Below, one piece after another: positions 35,543 to 45,105 of a DNA stretch of 64,000 nucleotides. The stretch's first letter is position 1. Each line of letters opens with the position of its first letter. The stretch is from Synechococcus sp. PCC 7502 (GTDB lineage Bacteria > Cyanobacteriota > Cyanobacteriia > Pseudanabaenales > Pseudanabaenaceae), in NCBI RefSeq assembly GCF_000317085.1, contig NC_019702.1, forward strand, positions 1,580,394 to 1,644,393, written 5' to 3'. Below the pieces are notes generated by a model. The model searched no databases. It saw nothing but the letters and a program-made list of their open reading frames with translations, and was not told the DNA's origin. A program made the translations under genes and the position numbers.

Positions 35543-37282
35543 TTATTTCCAATACTTTCCCAGCACTCCATAGTCAAAAAACATGGATATAGAAGCTAGA
35601 CCCGTTAAGTCTACATTAGCAAATATAAATGTTAGGAATACTAAAGAATAGGCATATTGCTTGAGCAATGAACTTGCTATGATTGAGATCGCTATAGTAT
35701 TGACTGTGTAAACAGCAAAGGAGAGTCGAGGTTGAATGTTACCTATGCTAAATAACTTGGTCTGAGGAGCTACAAAAATCATAGACAAGATAAATAATGC
35801 GCTTGTTAGTAAGGCGATCATTAGGAATAGTTTATTTTTATCTACTTGATCAAAAGAACTAATTTCGTAGTAATCATTTTCACCTATTTTCGTCTGCTTT
35901 CGCTTTATAAATAGGTGAATAATGTATAAAAATAGGGCAATAAAACCGACAATAAAACTGCCATAAATATATGCTTGTATGCCTCTTATTATAAAATTTA
36001 ACCCAGAACTAATATCCAAACTACCTAGAATTTTGATCCACGATTCAAGATTATAAACTAAAATTCTAGAGCCATTACTTAAGCTATTAATATCGCCTAC
36101 TGTGCCTAAAATTTTGTCTAACCAGATATTTCGCCAAGCATATCCTAATAAAAATTGCAGAAAAATAATTAAGAAAGCAATCAGTCTTTTTTTATAAATA
36201 AAAAGTGGGATAAAACAAGCTAAGGTGAGAGGATAGGTTTCATAAAACAGGCTACCTGAAGCGATTATTAAGATAAATAAAGCAGTTTTGTAATAGTTAA
36301 AACTATTTAATATTTCTAAAGTTGCCCAAATTGTAATTGAGGCAAAGGCATATGAAGCAACATGAGGCGAAGGTTGTCCTACAAAGTAGGTAAATCCAAA
36401 ACTAGTGGCACAACAAAGCATCGAAATTCTTGCTACCTTTGAAGATAAATTAAGATTAATACAAGTCTTGTAAAGAGCAACACAAGCAAATAGCCATAAC
36501 CAAAGATTAATTGTAAAACTGGCAATCCATCTATTATTTCCTATTCCGATTAAAGAACTAATATAGCCATAGAAAAAACGTTGTAATAAAACTGAAAATG
36601 TTGGCTTGTAATCTGGTTCAGTAAATATTTTTTCTGAAGCAATAAAATGTCGCATATCACAGCTTACAGCGATCTTAGAATCAGCGTATGGACATTCCCA
36701 TGTTGTATTGTTATCAACGGTTATTAAAAAGTCAGAAGTGCGATGATTGATGACTCTAAACCCATATGTATAGGGTGAATTTAGGGAAATATGAGTACAA
36801 GCATTAAATAAAACTATTAAAACTGTAATTAAAAAAAGTCTAATTTCTTTTCTTTCTCTAAAATAATTTACTAAGTTACTAAATGCGATTGCAATTAACA
36901 TCAAATATATCCACCAATTCAGACCTTCCAAATTTCGAGAAATTGTGGCTGGCAAACGTAAAGTTAGTATAAATCCTAAAAAAAATATTGTATACGAAAA
37001 TTTTTGTTGATTAGTTAGATCAAATCGATAATTAGTTGCAGTTTTAGCAAAATAGTATGAAATTCCTAAAAACACAAATGTGGGTAATGTATTTAAAAAT
37101 CCAACGGATTGGGAAATAAATACTGAAGTCCAGATACATTGAAGTGCTGTACTTAGGGTTATTATGACTAGATCACCTAAAAAAGATATCCAATTAAACC
37201 GTTTATCCTCTTCTTGAAAATCTCGAAAGTTCAAGAAATTTATTAACAGTGTTGTTTTTTGTTTTAGGAACATAAACTTCAT
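35543..37282 (-). CDS. Large multi-spanning membrane protein (possible GT-C type glycosyltransferase)
   Basis: With the ATG at 37282 the protein has 579 residues and about a dozen hydrophobic helices. A lumenal or periplasmic loop with several cysteines (ECPYADSKIAVSCDMRHF) lies at about 185-230. The layout resembles GT-C glycosyltransferases and dolichol-type mannosyltransferases, but I see no diagnostic motif. The longer frame from TTG 37303 overlaps the FutB stop. It reads in the same direction as the iron permease gene and could be expressed from its transcript; base composition is more A/T-rich than in neighbours. Confidence 0.7.
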   Translation of the reverse strand: MKFMFLKQKTTLLINFLNFRDFQEEDKRFNWISFLGDLVIITLSTALQCIWTSVFISQSVGFLNTLPTFVFLGISYYFAKTATNYRFDLTNQQKFSYTIFFLGFILTLRLPATISRNLEGLNWWIYLMLIAIAFSNLVNYFRERKEIRLFLITVLIVLFNACTHISLNSPYTYGFRVINHRTSDFLITVDNNTTWECPYADSKIAVSCDMRHFIASEKIFTEPDYKPTFSVLLQRFFYGYISSLIGIGNNRWIASFTINLWLWLFACVALYKTCINLNLSSKVARISMLCCATSFGFTYFVGQPSPHVASYAFASITIWATLEILNSFNYYKTALFILIIASGSLFYETYPLTLACFIPLFIYKKRLIAFLIIFLQFLLGYAWRNIWLDKILGTVGDINSLSNGSRILVYNLESWIKILGSLDISSGLNFIIRGIQAYIYGSFIVGFIALFLYIIHLFIKRKQTKIGENDYYEISSFDQVDKNKLFLMIALLTSALFILSMIFVAPQTKLFSIGNIQPRLSFAVYTVNTIAISIIASSLLKQYAYSLVFLTFIFANVDLTGLASISMFFDYGVLGKYWK

Positions 37283-37299
37283 ATCTGCCTTTACAAATT

Positions 37300-39003
37300 T
37301 CAATTAGATTTATTTTCTTCTTTTGTAATTTGCCAACTCAGTAAAACCACTGGTAGCAATCCGACTAATACGATCGCGATCGCAGGGGCAGCAGCCTCAA
37401 TTAATCTTTCATCGGAGGCATATTGATAAACTCGCACAGCTAAAGTGTCAAAGTTAAAGGGGCGGATTACTAAGGTAGCGGGTAGTTCTTTCATCACATC
37501 CACAAAAACTAACATAATCGCCGTAATTAGCCCACCCGATATAATGGGAGTATGAACTCTTAGCAAAGTGTCAGTGGAATTAGAGCCTAGACTATGGGCG
37601 GCATCATCAAGGTGGGGTTTGATTTTTCCCAAACTAGCTTCGACCGTATTAAATGAAACTGCCAAAAACCTGACTAAATAAGCAAAAATCAAGGCGGCGA
37701 TCGTGCCACTAATTAATAAGCCCGTGGAAACTTGGAAATATTGACGCATCCAGCTATCAATGGCATTATCCACTGTACCCATAGATACTAAAATTCCCAC
37801 CGCAATGACTGAGCCGGGGATCGCATAGCCCATAGCTGCTACTCGCACAGGAAAACCAATGAGCCAATTGTGAGGGTTTAATCTTTTCCCATAGGCGAGG
37901 ATCACTGCTAGCACAACACCTAAAGCGGCGGTAATGACCGCTAGGACTATACTATTTGTGAAAACCTGCCAAAAACTTTCATTTATTATCGTACTGCCCG
38001 CAGTGAGGGTCATCTTTAGTAATAGCCCCACGGGTAATAGAAACCCAAACACAATAGGAATTAAACAAATCAATATGGCGATCACTGCTCTGAATCCCGA
38101 AAGTTGATATTTACTTTTAGAAATATTTCCAGATCGATTCACGGAAAAATATCGTGCCCGTCGGCGTGAGTATAGCTCTACGAAAATTAAGCCCAAAATA
38201 AATAGCATTAATACCGTTGCCAATTGGGATGCCGCATTTTTATCTCCTAGACCAAACCAAGTTCGATATATCCCCGTGGTAAAAGTCTGCACCCCAAAAA
38301 ATTCAACTGTACCAAAATCGTTAAGGGTTTCCATTAATGCCAGTGCCAATCCCGCCATCACCGCAGGACGAGCTAAGGGTAGTCCAACCCGCCAGAAACT
38401 CTGCCAAGGATTACAGCCTAAACTGCGGCTAGCTTCTAAACTACAGGCTGACTGTTCTAAAAATGCCGCCCGTACGATCAGATAAACATAGGGATATAAC
38501 ACCAAAACCAAAAGGATAATTGCCCCCGCCAGCGATCGCACATTGGGAAACCAGTAATCCGAAGCACTTTCCCAACCAAATATCTGCCTTAATCCACCTT
38601 GGACGGGACCATAGTATGCCAAAAATTCAGTATAAACATATGCCAATAGATAGGCAGGAGCAGCCAAAGGTAATAGTAGTAAAACTTCTAGCCAGCGATC
38701 ACCCCAAAATCGACACATTGTCACTAGCCATGCTGTACTCACCCCCAAGCCTAAAACGCCTACCCCCACGCCCAGCATTAATACCAAGGAATTGGTAATG
38801 TATAGCGGCAAAACCGTAGAGACAAGATGTTGCCATATTTCCACAGAGTTACTTGAGCCAGCCCCAATCACGCAAATAATCGGGATAAGAACTAAACCAC
38901 TTACACATATCACCGTAAAAGCCCAGGGATTAATCTGGCTAATTATTCGACGAATTATCAAACGGATCAAGTCTTGAGGATTCCAGCTTGGCGAAATTGA
39001 CAT
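37300..39003 (-). CDS. futB: Iron(III) ABC transporter permease FutB
   Basis: This 567-residue protein has about twelve membrane segments in two homologous halves, each with the permease EAA-type loop (EASRSLGCNPWQSFWRVGLPLARPAVMAG; DDAAHSLGSNSTDTLLRVHTPIISGG). This fused form is the HitB/SfuB/FutB permease of ferric iron uptake. It is divergent from the ATPase gene by 91 bp. The ATPase, permease and binding protein are all in this locus, but split over both strands. Confidence 0.92.
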   Translation of the reverse strand: MSISPSWNPQDLIRLIIRRIISQINPWAFTVICVSGLVLIPIICVIGAGSSNSVEIWQHLVSTVLPLYITNSLVLMLGVGVGVLGLGVSTAWLVTMCRFWGDRWLEVLLLLPLAAPAYLLAYVYTEFLAYYGPVQGGLRQIFGWESASDYWFPNVRSLAGAIILLVLVLYPYVYLIVRAAFLEQSACSLEASRSLGCNPWQSFWRVGLPLARPAVMAGLALALMETLNDFGTVEFFGVQTFTTGIYRTWFGLGDKNAASQLATVLMLFILGLIFVELYSRRRARYFSVNRSGNISKSKYQLSGFRAVIAILICLIPIVFGFLLPVGLLLKMTLTAGSTIINESFWQVFTNSIVLAVITAALGVVLAVILAYGKRLNPHNWLIGFPVRVAAMGYAIPGSVIAVGILVSMGTVDNAIDSWMRQYFQVSTGLLISGTIAALIFAYLVRFLAVSFNTVEASLGKIKPHLDDAAHSLGSNSTDTLLRVHTPIISGGLITAIMLVFVDVMKELPATLVIRPFNFDTLAVRVYQYASDERLIEAAAPAIAIVLVGLLPVVLLSWQITKEENKSN

Positions 39004-39094
39004 TAGTAAATCATAGTGAGAATTAATTGCAAAAGCTATTGTAATATGGTGAAGCTAGCTCAAATTATTAATTAAGTAAAATATCTGCGTTTTC

Positions 39095-40174
39095 ATGACC
39101 TCAGTCCCCATTTTCCAGCCAATTTTAAGATTAGAAAGCCTCTCAAAATCCTTTAATCAAAATTTGGTGGTAGATGGTATTTCCCTAACCTTAAATCTGG
39201 GTGATATTTTAAGTATTTTAGGTCCATCGGGCTGTGGTAAAACCACTCTACTGCGTCTAATAGCTGGATTTGAACAACCCCAAACTGGCAATATTTACAT
39301 TAGCGATCGCCTAGTTGCAAGTAATAATTATTTAATGTCACCTGAACTGAGAAATGTGGGTATGGTCTTCCAAGATTATGCTCTGTTCCCCCATTTGACT
39401 GTGCATGAGAATATTGCCTTTGGTTTGCGTCGCCATCCCCATAAACAAAAACGCATTCAACAGGTATTAGAAATGGTGCGCCTTGAAGGTTTAGGTCGCC
39501 GCTATCCCGATCAATTATCTGGGGGACAACAACAACGAGTAGCCTTAGCCAGAGCGATCGCTCCCAATCCAGCTTTAATTTTGCTAGATGAACCCTTAAG
39601 TAATTTAGATGCCCAAACTCGGTTACGTCTGCGTCAGGAATTACGAGATATTCTCAAAACTGCTGGTATATCCACAATTATTGTTACCCATGATCAAGAA
39701 GAGGCAATGGCAATTTCCGATCAGGTGGCGGTGATAAAAAATGGCAGACTAGAACAATTGGATAGTCCTGAACGCATTTATCAAGAACCAGCTTCCAGAT
39801 TTGTCGCCGAATTTGTGACCCAAGCGAATTTTCTCTCCGCCCAGCGTCACGGTGATATTTGGAAAACAGAAATCGGTACCTTTGCCATCGCTGCACAAAA
39901 TGATCAAAATCAAGAGTCCCCAAATCCATATCAAGACGGGGTAATTATGATTCGCCAAGAGGATATAGTCCTAGAAGAAGTTTTAGCAGAAATGCCATCA
40001 TCCAACCATTTAACTATTCGCGATCGCCTATTTGTGGGACGAGAATTAATTTACTGTGTGCGAACTGCTTCAGGACAGGATATTTTTGCCCGCAGTTCTA
40101 AACATATTCCCATTGGGGCTAGGGTCAAGTTATCAGTGCGATCGCAGGGTTTGAAAACCTTTGCATATTCTTAA
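39095..40174 (+). CDS. futC: Iron(III) ABC transporter ATP-binding protein FutC
   Basis: This 359-residue ATPase has Walker A GPSGCGKTTLLRL, the signature LSGGQQQRVALARAIAPNP, Walker B LILLDEPLSNLDAQ and the switch His in IIVTHDQEEAMAISDQ. The C-terminal 120 residues are a TOBE-type regulatory domain, as in FbpC/FutC. It energises the FutB permease. The 91-bp gap to futB is A/T-rich with only weak similarity to a Fur site. Confidence 0.93.
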   Translation: MTSVPIFQPILRLESLSKSFNQNLVVDGISLTLNLGDILSILGPSGCGKTTLLRLIAGFEQPQTGNIYISDRLVASNNYLMSPELRNVGMVFQDYALFPHLTVHENIAFGLRRHPHKQKRIQQVLEMVRLEGLGRRYPDQLSGGQQQRVALARAIAPNPALILLDEPLSNLDAQTRLRLRQELRDILKTAGISTIIVTHDQEEAMAISDQVAVIKNGRLEQLDSPERIYQEPASRFVAEFVTQANFLSAQRHGDIWKTEIGTFAIAAQNDQNQESPNPYQDGVIMIRQEDIVLEEVLAEMPSSNHLTIRDRLFVGRELIYCVRTASGQDIFARSSKHIPIGARVKLSVRSQGLKTFAYS

Positions 40175-40306
40175 GGGCACCTCTGCTCATAATTGCTTTT
40201 TAAGTAAAAAAATAGGGCGGAAAGTACTGAACACTCGTTGTTCATTTTCAGAAAATTTGACATTTGAGGGTTGCGCTTAAGCACTAGTGGGCTTGCTTCA
40301 CTCCGA

Positions 40307-41197
40307 TCAACCTCCACAAGCTCCACAACCTCCACAACCTCCACCACCGCAGCCACTATCACCAGAATCACCAGAACTATGTCCACTAGAATCGCCCCAT
40401 CCACTATTCCACCCTCCACAGCTAGGAGAGCCACAACCACTGCCACCAAAAACTCCGATGGTAGGACGAAATGAAAGATTTTTCATAAGACTTCCTATTC
40501 CTAAAAGAAATTGAATAAATCCAAATGCTGTTGCAATACAAAAAACGACGATTAAAGCCCCTGCCAATGGGTTGATATTATTTTCAGAATTGCTTATGTA
40601 AAAAACACTTAATATCAAAGTAAAAAGAATAGCAATACTAATGGTTACCTTTTTTTGAACTTGCAACTTTGACAAGATCCAATTCTGTTGAGTGTTAATT
40701 CGTACAAAATATAAATCGCGTCCAAATCGATCTTTGGGTGCTGACCAAATCTCTGCTGGAGGTTTTACTCCAAAAAATCGTTCGTAGCTCTCCAGAGTTC
40801 TACTGTACCAATCATCAAATTTTTGATTTTCTGCCTCTCCGCCAAGAGTTGGATCATGATGCAACGATGTTTGCAAAACCTGCGAACAGAACTCTTCCCA
40901 ATACGATCGCGTATAGGTCAAGTGTAGATGCCAAACTTGGTCTACTTGGTCTGAAGGCGTAACTGGATGCCCCGATGCTATAGCCAAAAAAGCAAACTTC
41001 TTGTACTCCTCAATAGCCTGCCGAGCATACTGTAATGACCAACCATTATCCCTTGCAAGTCTTTTGCTAAAGGACAACTGAACATCTGGTTTATCTAATG
41101 AAAATGCTTGAATTCGCTCATACAACTTTGTTTCCTCAGCATTCATCATTTGAACACCCGTGTTAGCCAACCCTTCAGAGTTCACCATCTTTTTCAT
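40307..41197 (-). CDS. Membrane protein with GRDP-like N-terminal domain and Gly/Cys-rich tail
   Basis: The protein has 296 residues. Residues 20-155 have the pattern SFSKRLARDNGWSLQYARQAIEEYKKF, VDQVWHLHLTYTRSYWEEFC and WYSRTLESYERFFGVKPP, as in glycine-rich-domain proteins and TIGR04222-type proteins. Two membrane helices follow (about 188-205, 212-236). The tail from about 250 is Gly, Ser and Cys (GGCGGCGACGG at the end), with roughly eight cysteines and a histidine. It lies on the minus strand between futC and futA. A role in metal handling is suggested only by place and by the Cys tail. Confidence 0.75.
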   Translation of the reverse strand: MKKMVNSEGLANTGVQMMNAEETKLYERIQAFSLDKPDVQLSFSKRLARDNGWSLQYARQAIEEYKKFAFLAIASGHPVTPSDQVDQVWHLHLTYTRSYWEEFCSQVLQTSLHHDPTLGGEAENQKFDDWYSRTLESYERFFGVKPPAEIWSAPKDRFGRDLYFVRINTQQNWILSKLQVQKKVTISIAILFTLILSVFYISNSENNINPLAGALIVVFCIATAFGFIQFLLGIGSLMKNLSFRPTIGVFGGSGCGSPSCGGWNSGWGDSSGHSSGDSGDSGCGGGGCGGCGACGG

Positions 41198-41326
41198 TTA
41201 ACTTGAAGAAACTTTACTCTGAATTTTACACTGCCTTCAACCTTCGTTAAATGCTTACTCTAAAGTCAAATAAATCGACAACTCAAGCCGAATAACTTGC
41301 AATTAATTTGAATTTTGCTAAACTTA

Positions 41327-41345
41327 TTAATAATAATTATCATTT
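41327..41345 (+). promoter_or_regulatory. Fur-like box upstream of futA
   Basis: ATTAATAATAATTATCATT matches the Fur consensus GATAATGATAATCATTATC at 13 of 19 positions. It ends 13 bp before the futA ATG at 41359, so it lies where a repressor would block transcription or where the promoter overlaps. Iron repression of futA by Fur is known for cyanobacteria. Confidence 0.6.
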
Positions 41346-41358
41346 AGAGACGATTTTG

Positions 41359-42423
41359 ATGAACAAAATTTCACGGCGTGTTCTCCTTGGACTTCTTCCT
41401 CTGGGGGCATTTGCTCTGACTACCAGTAGCTATTTTTATGGTTCCCAAGATTCTTTGGCACAGAATACTACAGGGGTTTTAAACCTCTATTCCGCCCGAC
41501 ACTATGACACAGACAATAGTATTTATCAGTCATTTACGCAAAAAACAGGAATCAAGATCAATTTAGTCGAGGCTGATGCCGCCAAATTAATTGAGCGCAT
41601 TAAAAGTGAGGGGGCAAATAGTCCCGCCGATGTGATTTTAACTGTAGATGCAGGTAATCTCTATCGAGCGCAGGAATCGGGTATTCTCCAACCTATTCGC
41701 TCACGGTTACTTGAGACCAGAATCCCTGCCAATTTACGAGAGCCTTCAGGTTATTGGTTTGGCTTAACTAAACGAGCTAGGGTAATTGTTTACAATAAAA
41801 GCAAGGTCAATCCATCCAAACTCAGCACCTACGAGGACTTAGGATCACCAAAATGGCGTGGTAAAATCATTGTGCGCTCCTCCAATAATATCTATAACCA
41901 GTCTTTAGTCGCATCACTGGTGGCAAGTATAGGTGCAAAAAATACGGAAACTTGGGTTAAAGGGTTTGTTAGCAATTTTGCCCGTCCACCTGAAGGTAAT
42001 GACACTGCCCAAATTCAGGCTGTAGCATCAGGAGTTGCGGATTTGGCACTTGTAAATACTTACTATGTAATCCGTTTAGCAAAGTCCAATAAGCCCGATG
42101 ATCAAGAAGTAGCCTCAAAGATTGGGATATTCTTTCCTAACCAAAACAATCGGGGTACCCACATTAATGTTAGTGGGGCGGGAGTTGCCAAAAATGCACC
42201 GAATCGCTTAGCAGCCATTAAATTTATTGAGCATTTAACTGAATATCAATCTCAACAAATATTTGCTTTAAGTAATAACGAATATCCTGTTCTGCGTGGA
42301 GTTCCCATTGAGCCAATTTTAGGAGGATACGGACAATTCAAAGAAGATGAAATTAATGCTTCGGAGTTGGGGAAAAATAATCGTACTGCCCTACAAATCA
42401 TGGATCGAGCAGGTTGGCGTTAG
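41359..42423 (+). CDS. futA: Iron(III) ABC transporter substrate-binding protein FutA
   Basis: I choose the ATG at 41359 (354 residues) rather than 41308, because the longer form would place the Fur-like box inside the gene and lacks a sensible signal. The N-terminus MNKISRRVLLGLLPLGAFAL is a twin-arginine signal. The mature protein has LNLYSARHYDTDNSIY, with Tyr44, His48 and Tyr49 as likely iron ligands, and NTYYVIRL with a Tyr pair later. This is the class 2/FutA ferric-binding fold. It belongs with futB and futC, although the latter lie beyond an opposite-strand gene. Confidence 0.92.
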   Translation: MNKISRRVLLGLLPLGAFALTTSSYFYGSQDSLAQNTTGVLNLYSARHYDTDNSIYQSFTQKTGIKINLVEADAAKLIERIKSEGANSPADVILTVDAGNLYRAQESGILQPIRSRLLETRIPANLREPSGYWFGLTKRARVIVYNKSKVNPSKLSTYEDLGSPKWRGKIIVRSSNNIYNQSLVASLVASIGAKNTETWVKGFVSNFARPPEGNDTAQIQAVASGVADLALVNTYYVIRLAKSNKPDDQEVASKIGIFFPNQNNRGTHINVSGAGVAKNAPNRLAAIKFIEHLTEYQSQQIFALSNNEYPVLRGVPIEPILGGYGQFKEDEINASELGKNNRTALQIMDRAGWR

Positions 42424-42571
42424 TATTGTTGGGATAGAGTGGGATAGAAAAGCAAAGAGGGGAGAGTATATTTCCCTTAACTAAGTTCTACCATAATCCT
42501 ACACTTTGACAGTACTTGACAGTAATAGAATTGTTCGAGATAATCGAACTATCGAACAAAATAAAAACTGT

Positions 42572-42925
42572 ATGACGGAATTAATAGAAACGGCAAATGT
42601 GGTCATAGAGATTAGCGATCGCACCTTTGAACAGGAAGTAATCCAGAGCGATTTGCCTGTGATCGTAGATTTTTGGGCTAGTTGGTGTGGTCCTTGTAAA
42701 ATTATTGCCCCAATTTTGACCGATATTGCCCAAGAGTATAGTGGCAGTGTTAAGGTGGTTAAACTGAATGTTGATGATAATTCAGAAACTCCCAGTCAAT
42801 ACGGTATTCGCAGCATTCCAACTTTAATCATTTTCAAAGATGGGAAAAAAGTTGAGTCCCTCGTGGGAGCTTTACCAAAGACGAGTATTATCAAAGCAAT
42901 ACAGAGTGTATTAGACAAGATTTAA
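42572..42925 (+). CDS. trxA: Thioredoxin
   Basis: The ATG at 42572 gives 117 residues; the longer TTG frame from 42506 adds 22 residues with no motif. The active site is FWASWCGPCKIIAPI and the cis-Pro is in RSIPTLIIF. This is a classic single-domain thioredoxin. It probably reduces disulfides in target enzymes; which class (m, x or y) I cannot say. Confidence 0.92.
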   Translation: MTELIETANVVIEISDRTFEQEVIQSDLPVIVDFWASWCGPCKIIAPILTDIAQEYSGSVKVVKLNVDDNSETPSQYGIRSIPTLIIFKDGKKVESLVGALPKTSIIKAIQSVLDKI

Positions 42926-43027
42926 GATTGAACTGCAGAATCAACTTGAAATTTACGAGTTAAATCGGATTTATCTCTAATTCACCTAAGTACATATCAA
43001 CTCTATACCTAAATTCCGACCTGAATT

Positions 43028-44110
43028 ATGAGTACGCCAAACCTATTTACCCCGATTAAACTTGGTAATCTTGAACTTGCCAACCGTATAGTCATGGCAC
43101 CACTTACCCGTGGACGGGCGGATGTACGGGAAATTCCCAATGCCTTGATGCAGGAGTACTATACCCAACGAGCAAGTGCAGGGCTGATTATTTCCGAGGC
43201 TACTCATATTTCCCCCCAAGGTAGAGGCTGGTTTGGTGCACCCGGTATTTATTCGGAGGCGCAAATTCAAGCTTGGCAGCTAATTACGCAGGCAGTACAT
43301 CAAAAAGGTGGGAAATTTTACTTGCAACTTTGGCACATGGGTCGAGCCTCTCATCCCGATTTTCAACCTAATGGGGAACTGCCCGTGTCTGCTTCAGCGA
43401 TCGCCATTAGAGGAGAAGTTTCAACTCCTTCTGGGAAGAAACCCCATGTTGCGCCCCGTGCCTTAGAAATTGCTGAAATTCCCCAAATTGTTCAAGATTA
43501 TGTGGTTGCTGCTAAAAATGCGATCGCTGCGGGTTTTGATGGCGTAGAAATTCATGGAGCTAATGGTTATTTAATCGATCAGTTTTTACGGGATGGCTCT
43601 AATCAACGCACCGACGACTATGGGGGTAGTATCGAGAATCGTGCCAGGTTTCTATTGGAAGTTACGGGTGCTGTGGTGGATGCGATCGGTGGTGATCGAG
43701 TCGCCCTAAGACTTTCCCCAACGAATACTTACAATGATATGAGCGATCGTGATCCTGTTGCCACATTTACCTATGCTGTGGAAAAATTAAATGCCTTTGG
43801 TTTAGCATATTTACATATTTTAGAAGCTCTACCCGGACATCCTTTAGCTGCCGAAGGCACAAGAGTTTCTCCCCATTTACGCAAAATTTTTAAGGGTTTA
43901 TACATGCTCAATGGTGGTTACGATCAACAAACTGGGGAAGCAGCGATCGCTAACGGTGAAGCAGACCTAATTGCCTATGGGGTACCGTTTATTGCCAATC
44001 CAGACTTAGTGGAAAGGTTCCGTCTTGGATCAGCCTTAAATCCACCCGATCAATCAACTTTTTATACCCACGGAGCAGAGGGCTATATTGACTATCCTAC
44101 GCTTTCTTAA
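43028..44110 (+). CDS. Alkene reductase, Old Yellow Enzyme family
   Basis: This 360-residue FMN enzyme reduces activated C=C bonds with NAD(P)H. It starts NLFTPIKLGNLELANRIVMAPLTRGRA. The barrel motif FYLQLWHMGRASHP, the substrate pair HGANGYLIDQFLRDGSNQRTDDYGGS (H-x-x-N form) and the late DLIAYGVPFIANPDLVERF are typical. This is the class I (NemA/OYE) type. The physiological substrate is unknown. Confidence 0.93.
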   Translation: MSTPNLFTPIKLGNLELANRIVMAPLTRGRADVREIPNALMQEYYTQRASAGLIISEATHISPQGRGWFGAPGIYSEAQIQAWQLITQAVHQKGGKFYLQLWHMGRASHPDFQPNGELPVSASAIAIRGEVSTPSGKKPHVAPRALEIAEIPQIVQDYVVAAKNAIAAGFDGVEIHGANGYLIDQFLRDGSNQRTDDYGGSIENRARFLLEVTGAVVDAIGGDRVALRLSPTNTYNDMSDRDPVATFTYAVEKLNAFGLAYLHILEALPGHPLAAEGTRVSPHLRKIFKGLYMLNGGYDQQTGEAAIANGEADLIAYGVPFIANPDLVERFRLGSALNPPDQSTFYTHGAEGYIDYPTLS

Positions 44111-44429
44111 AACTTCTCAGACTTAGGGATATTTTATTAAGCCTATAATACTAACAGCCTTGAGCGGCTTTAGAAATTTGTTAAAAAGTAATGTCTCTAT
44201 TCTGTTTATTATGGTGATTTTTCTTCTTTTAAGTTAGCTACAGCCTGTTTCACTGCTAAGGGATAGGTTGGTGTGTGGGACTGCGCCTATAGTCTGATTC
44301 TACTCATAAAATAGTATTAAATTTGCGCTCTCAGTCTTTGAAAAACCTATTACTGTATTCTTTTATTCGGAAGGGAGTAGGTTAAGGCAGACTATTTATG
44401 TAGGGTTATAGCGTGAAAAATTTGGCAAA
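44111..44429. other. 319-bp gap without a supported gene
   Basis: The gap is A/T-rich. A possible remnant frame on the minus strand is under 30 codons. I see no RNA gene, no clear terminator and no repeat here. Confidence 0.5.
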
Positions 44430-44798
44430 ATGAGTTTAATCTTAAATATCCTCTGGCTAATCTGTGGTGGTCTGATTGTTGGAATTGTTTATATGGTCGG
44501 CGGTTTGCTGCTATGTCTAACTATCATTGGCATTCCCTTTGGGTTGCAGTGCATAAAACTTGGGGCAGCAACTATGACCCCATTTGGCAAGCAGTTAGTG
44601 GAATCTCCCCATGCCTACAGCCCTTTAAGTACTGTATTTAATATTATTTGGGTCATATTTTTTGGTATTCCGATCGCTCTAGCTCATATTACCCATGCCA
44701 TTCCTTTATTCATCTCGATTATTGGGATTCCCTTCGGCATACAGCACATTAAGCTAGTACCTTTGGCTCTTTTCCCCTTTGGACGAGATTTAGTATAA
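44430..44798 (+). CDS. YccF domain membrane protein
   Basis: This 122-residue protein has two copies of the YccF unit, each ending in a membrane helix with IIGIPFG (LLLCLTIIGIPFGLQCIKLG; LFISIIGIPFGIQHIKL). It has four hydrophobic segments. The family is widespread and its role is unknown; an inner-membrane location is likely. Confidence 0.9.
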   Translation: MSLILNILWLICGGLIVGIVYMVGGLLLCLTIIGIPFGLQCIKLGAATMTPFGKQLVESPHAYSPLSTVFNIIWVIFFGIPIALAHITHAIPLFISIIGIPFGIQHIKLVPLALFPFGRDLV

Positions 44799-44946
44799 GT
44801 TTTAACAGTTAAAGGCTCAGATTAGGGCAAGTACTGTAATATTAGTTAATCTTCGGTAATATCTAAGCAATATTTAAGAATATTTCTGGAATAAATCTAG
44901 ATATTCTTACAGCTTGTTGCAGGTTTGTTTAATACGAGGTGTAGGG

Positions 44947-44976
44947 GTGGAACCTCCACGTGGGGCTTCGCTCCAC
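44947..44976. repeat. Two back-to-back GC-rich hairpins
   Basis: GTGGAACCTCCAC (44947-44959) and GTGGGGCTTCGCTCCAC (44960-44976) are each self-complementary (5- and 7-pair stems, one G-U pair) and directly adjacent in an otherwise A/T-rich 307-bp gap (44799-45105). No T-run follows, so this is not a standard terminator. It may be a small dispersed repeat of the cyanobacterial REP kind, or a structured leader of the next gene. Nothing else is seen in the gap. Confidence 0.55.
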
Positions 44977-45105
44977 ACCACTTTGTAGCAGTTGTATCTT
45001 CAATAGGCTGTATTGAGTACACAAGGGATTATAAGTCCTTAAACCTAAAGATAATTTGCTAAGTCTTTCTAATTAATTGGCTCTATGAGGATCAAAAGCT
45101 AAATA

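Noticed and set aside
39004-39094. A Fur box in the futB-futC gap
   Set aside because: Only short A/T-rich partial matches are present, much weaker than the site before futA.
40271-40514. Plus-strand frames rich in Pro, Ser and Thr
   Set aside because: They are antisense shadows of the Gly/Cys-rich tail of the 40307-41197 gene.
44941-45020. A tRNA-like sequence in the GC-rich patch before the second radical SAM gene
   Set aside because: The hairpins do not make a cloverleaf and no TTCGANTC-type T-arm is in place.
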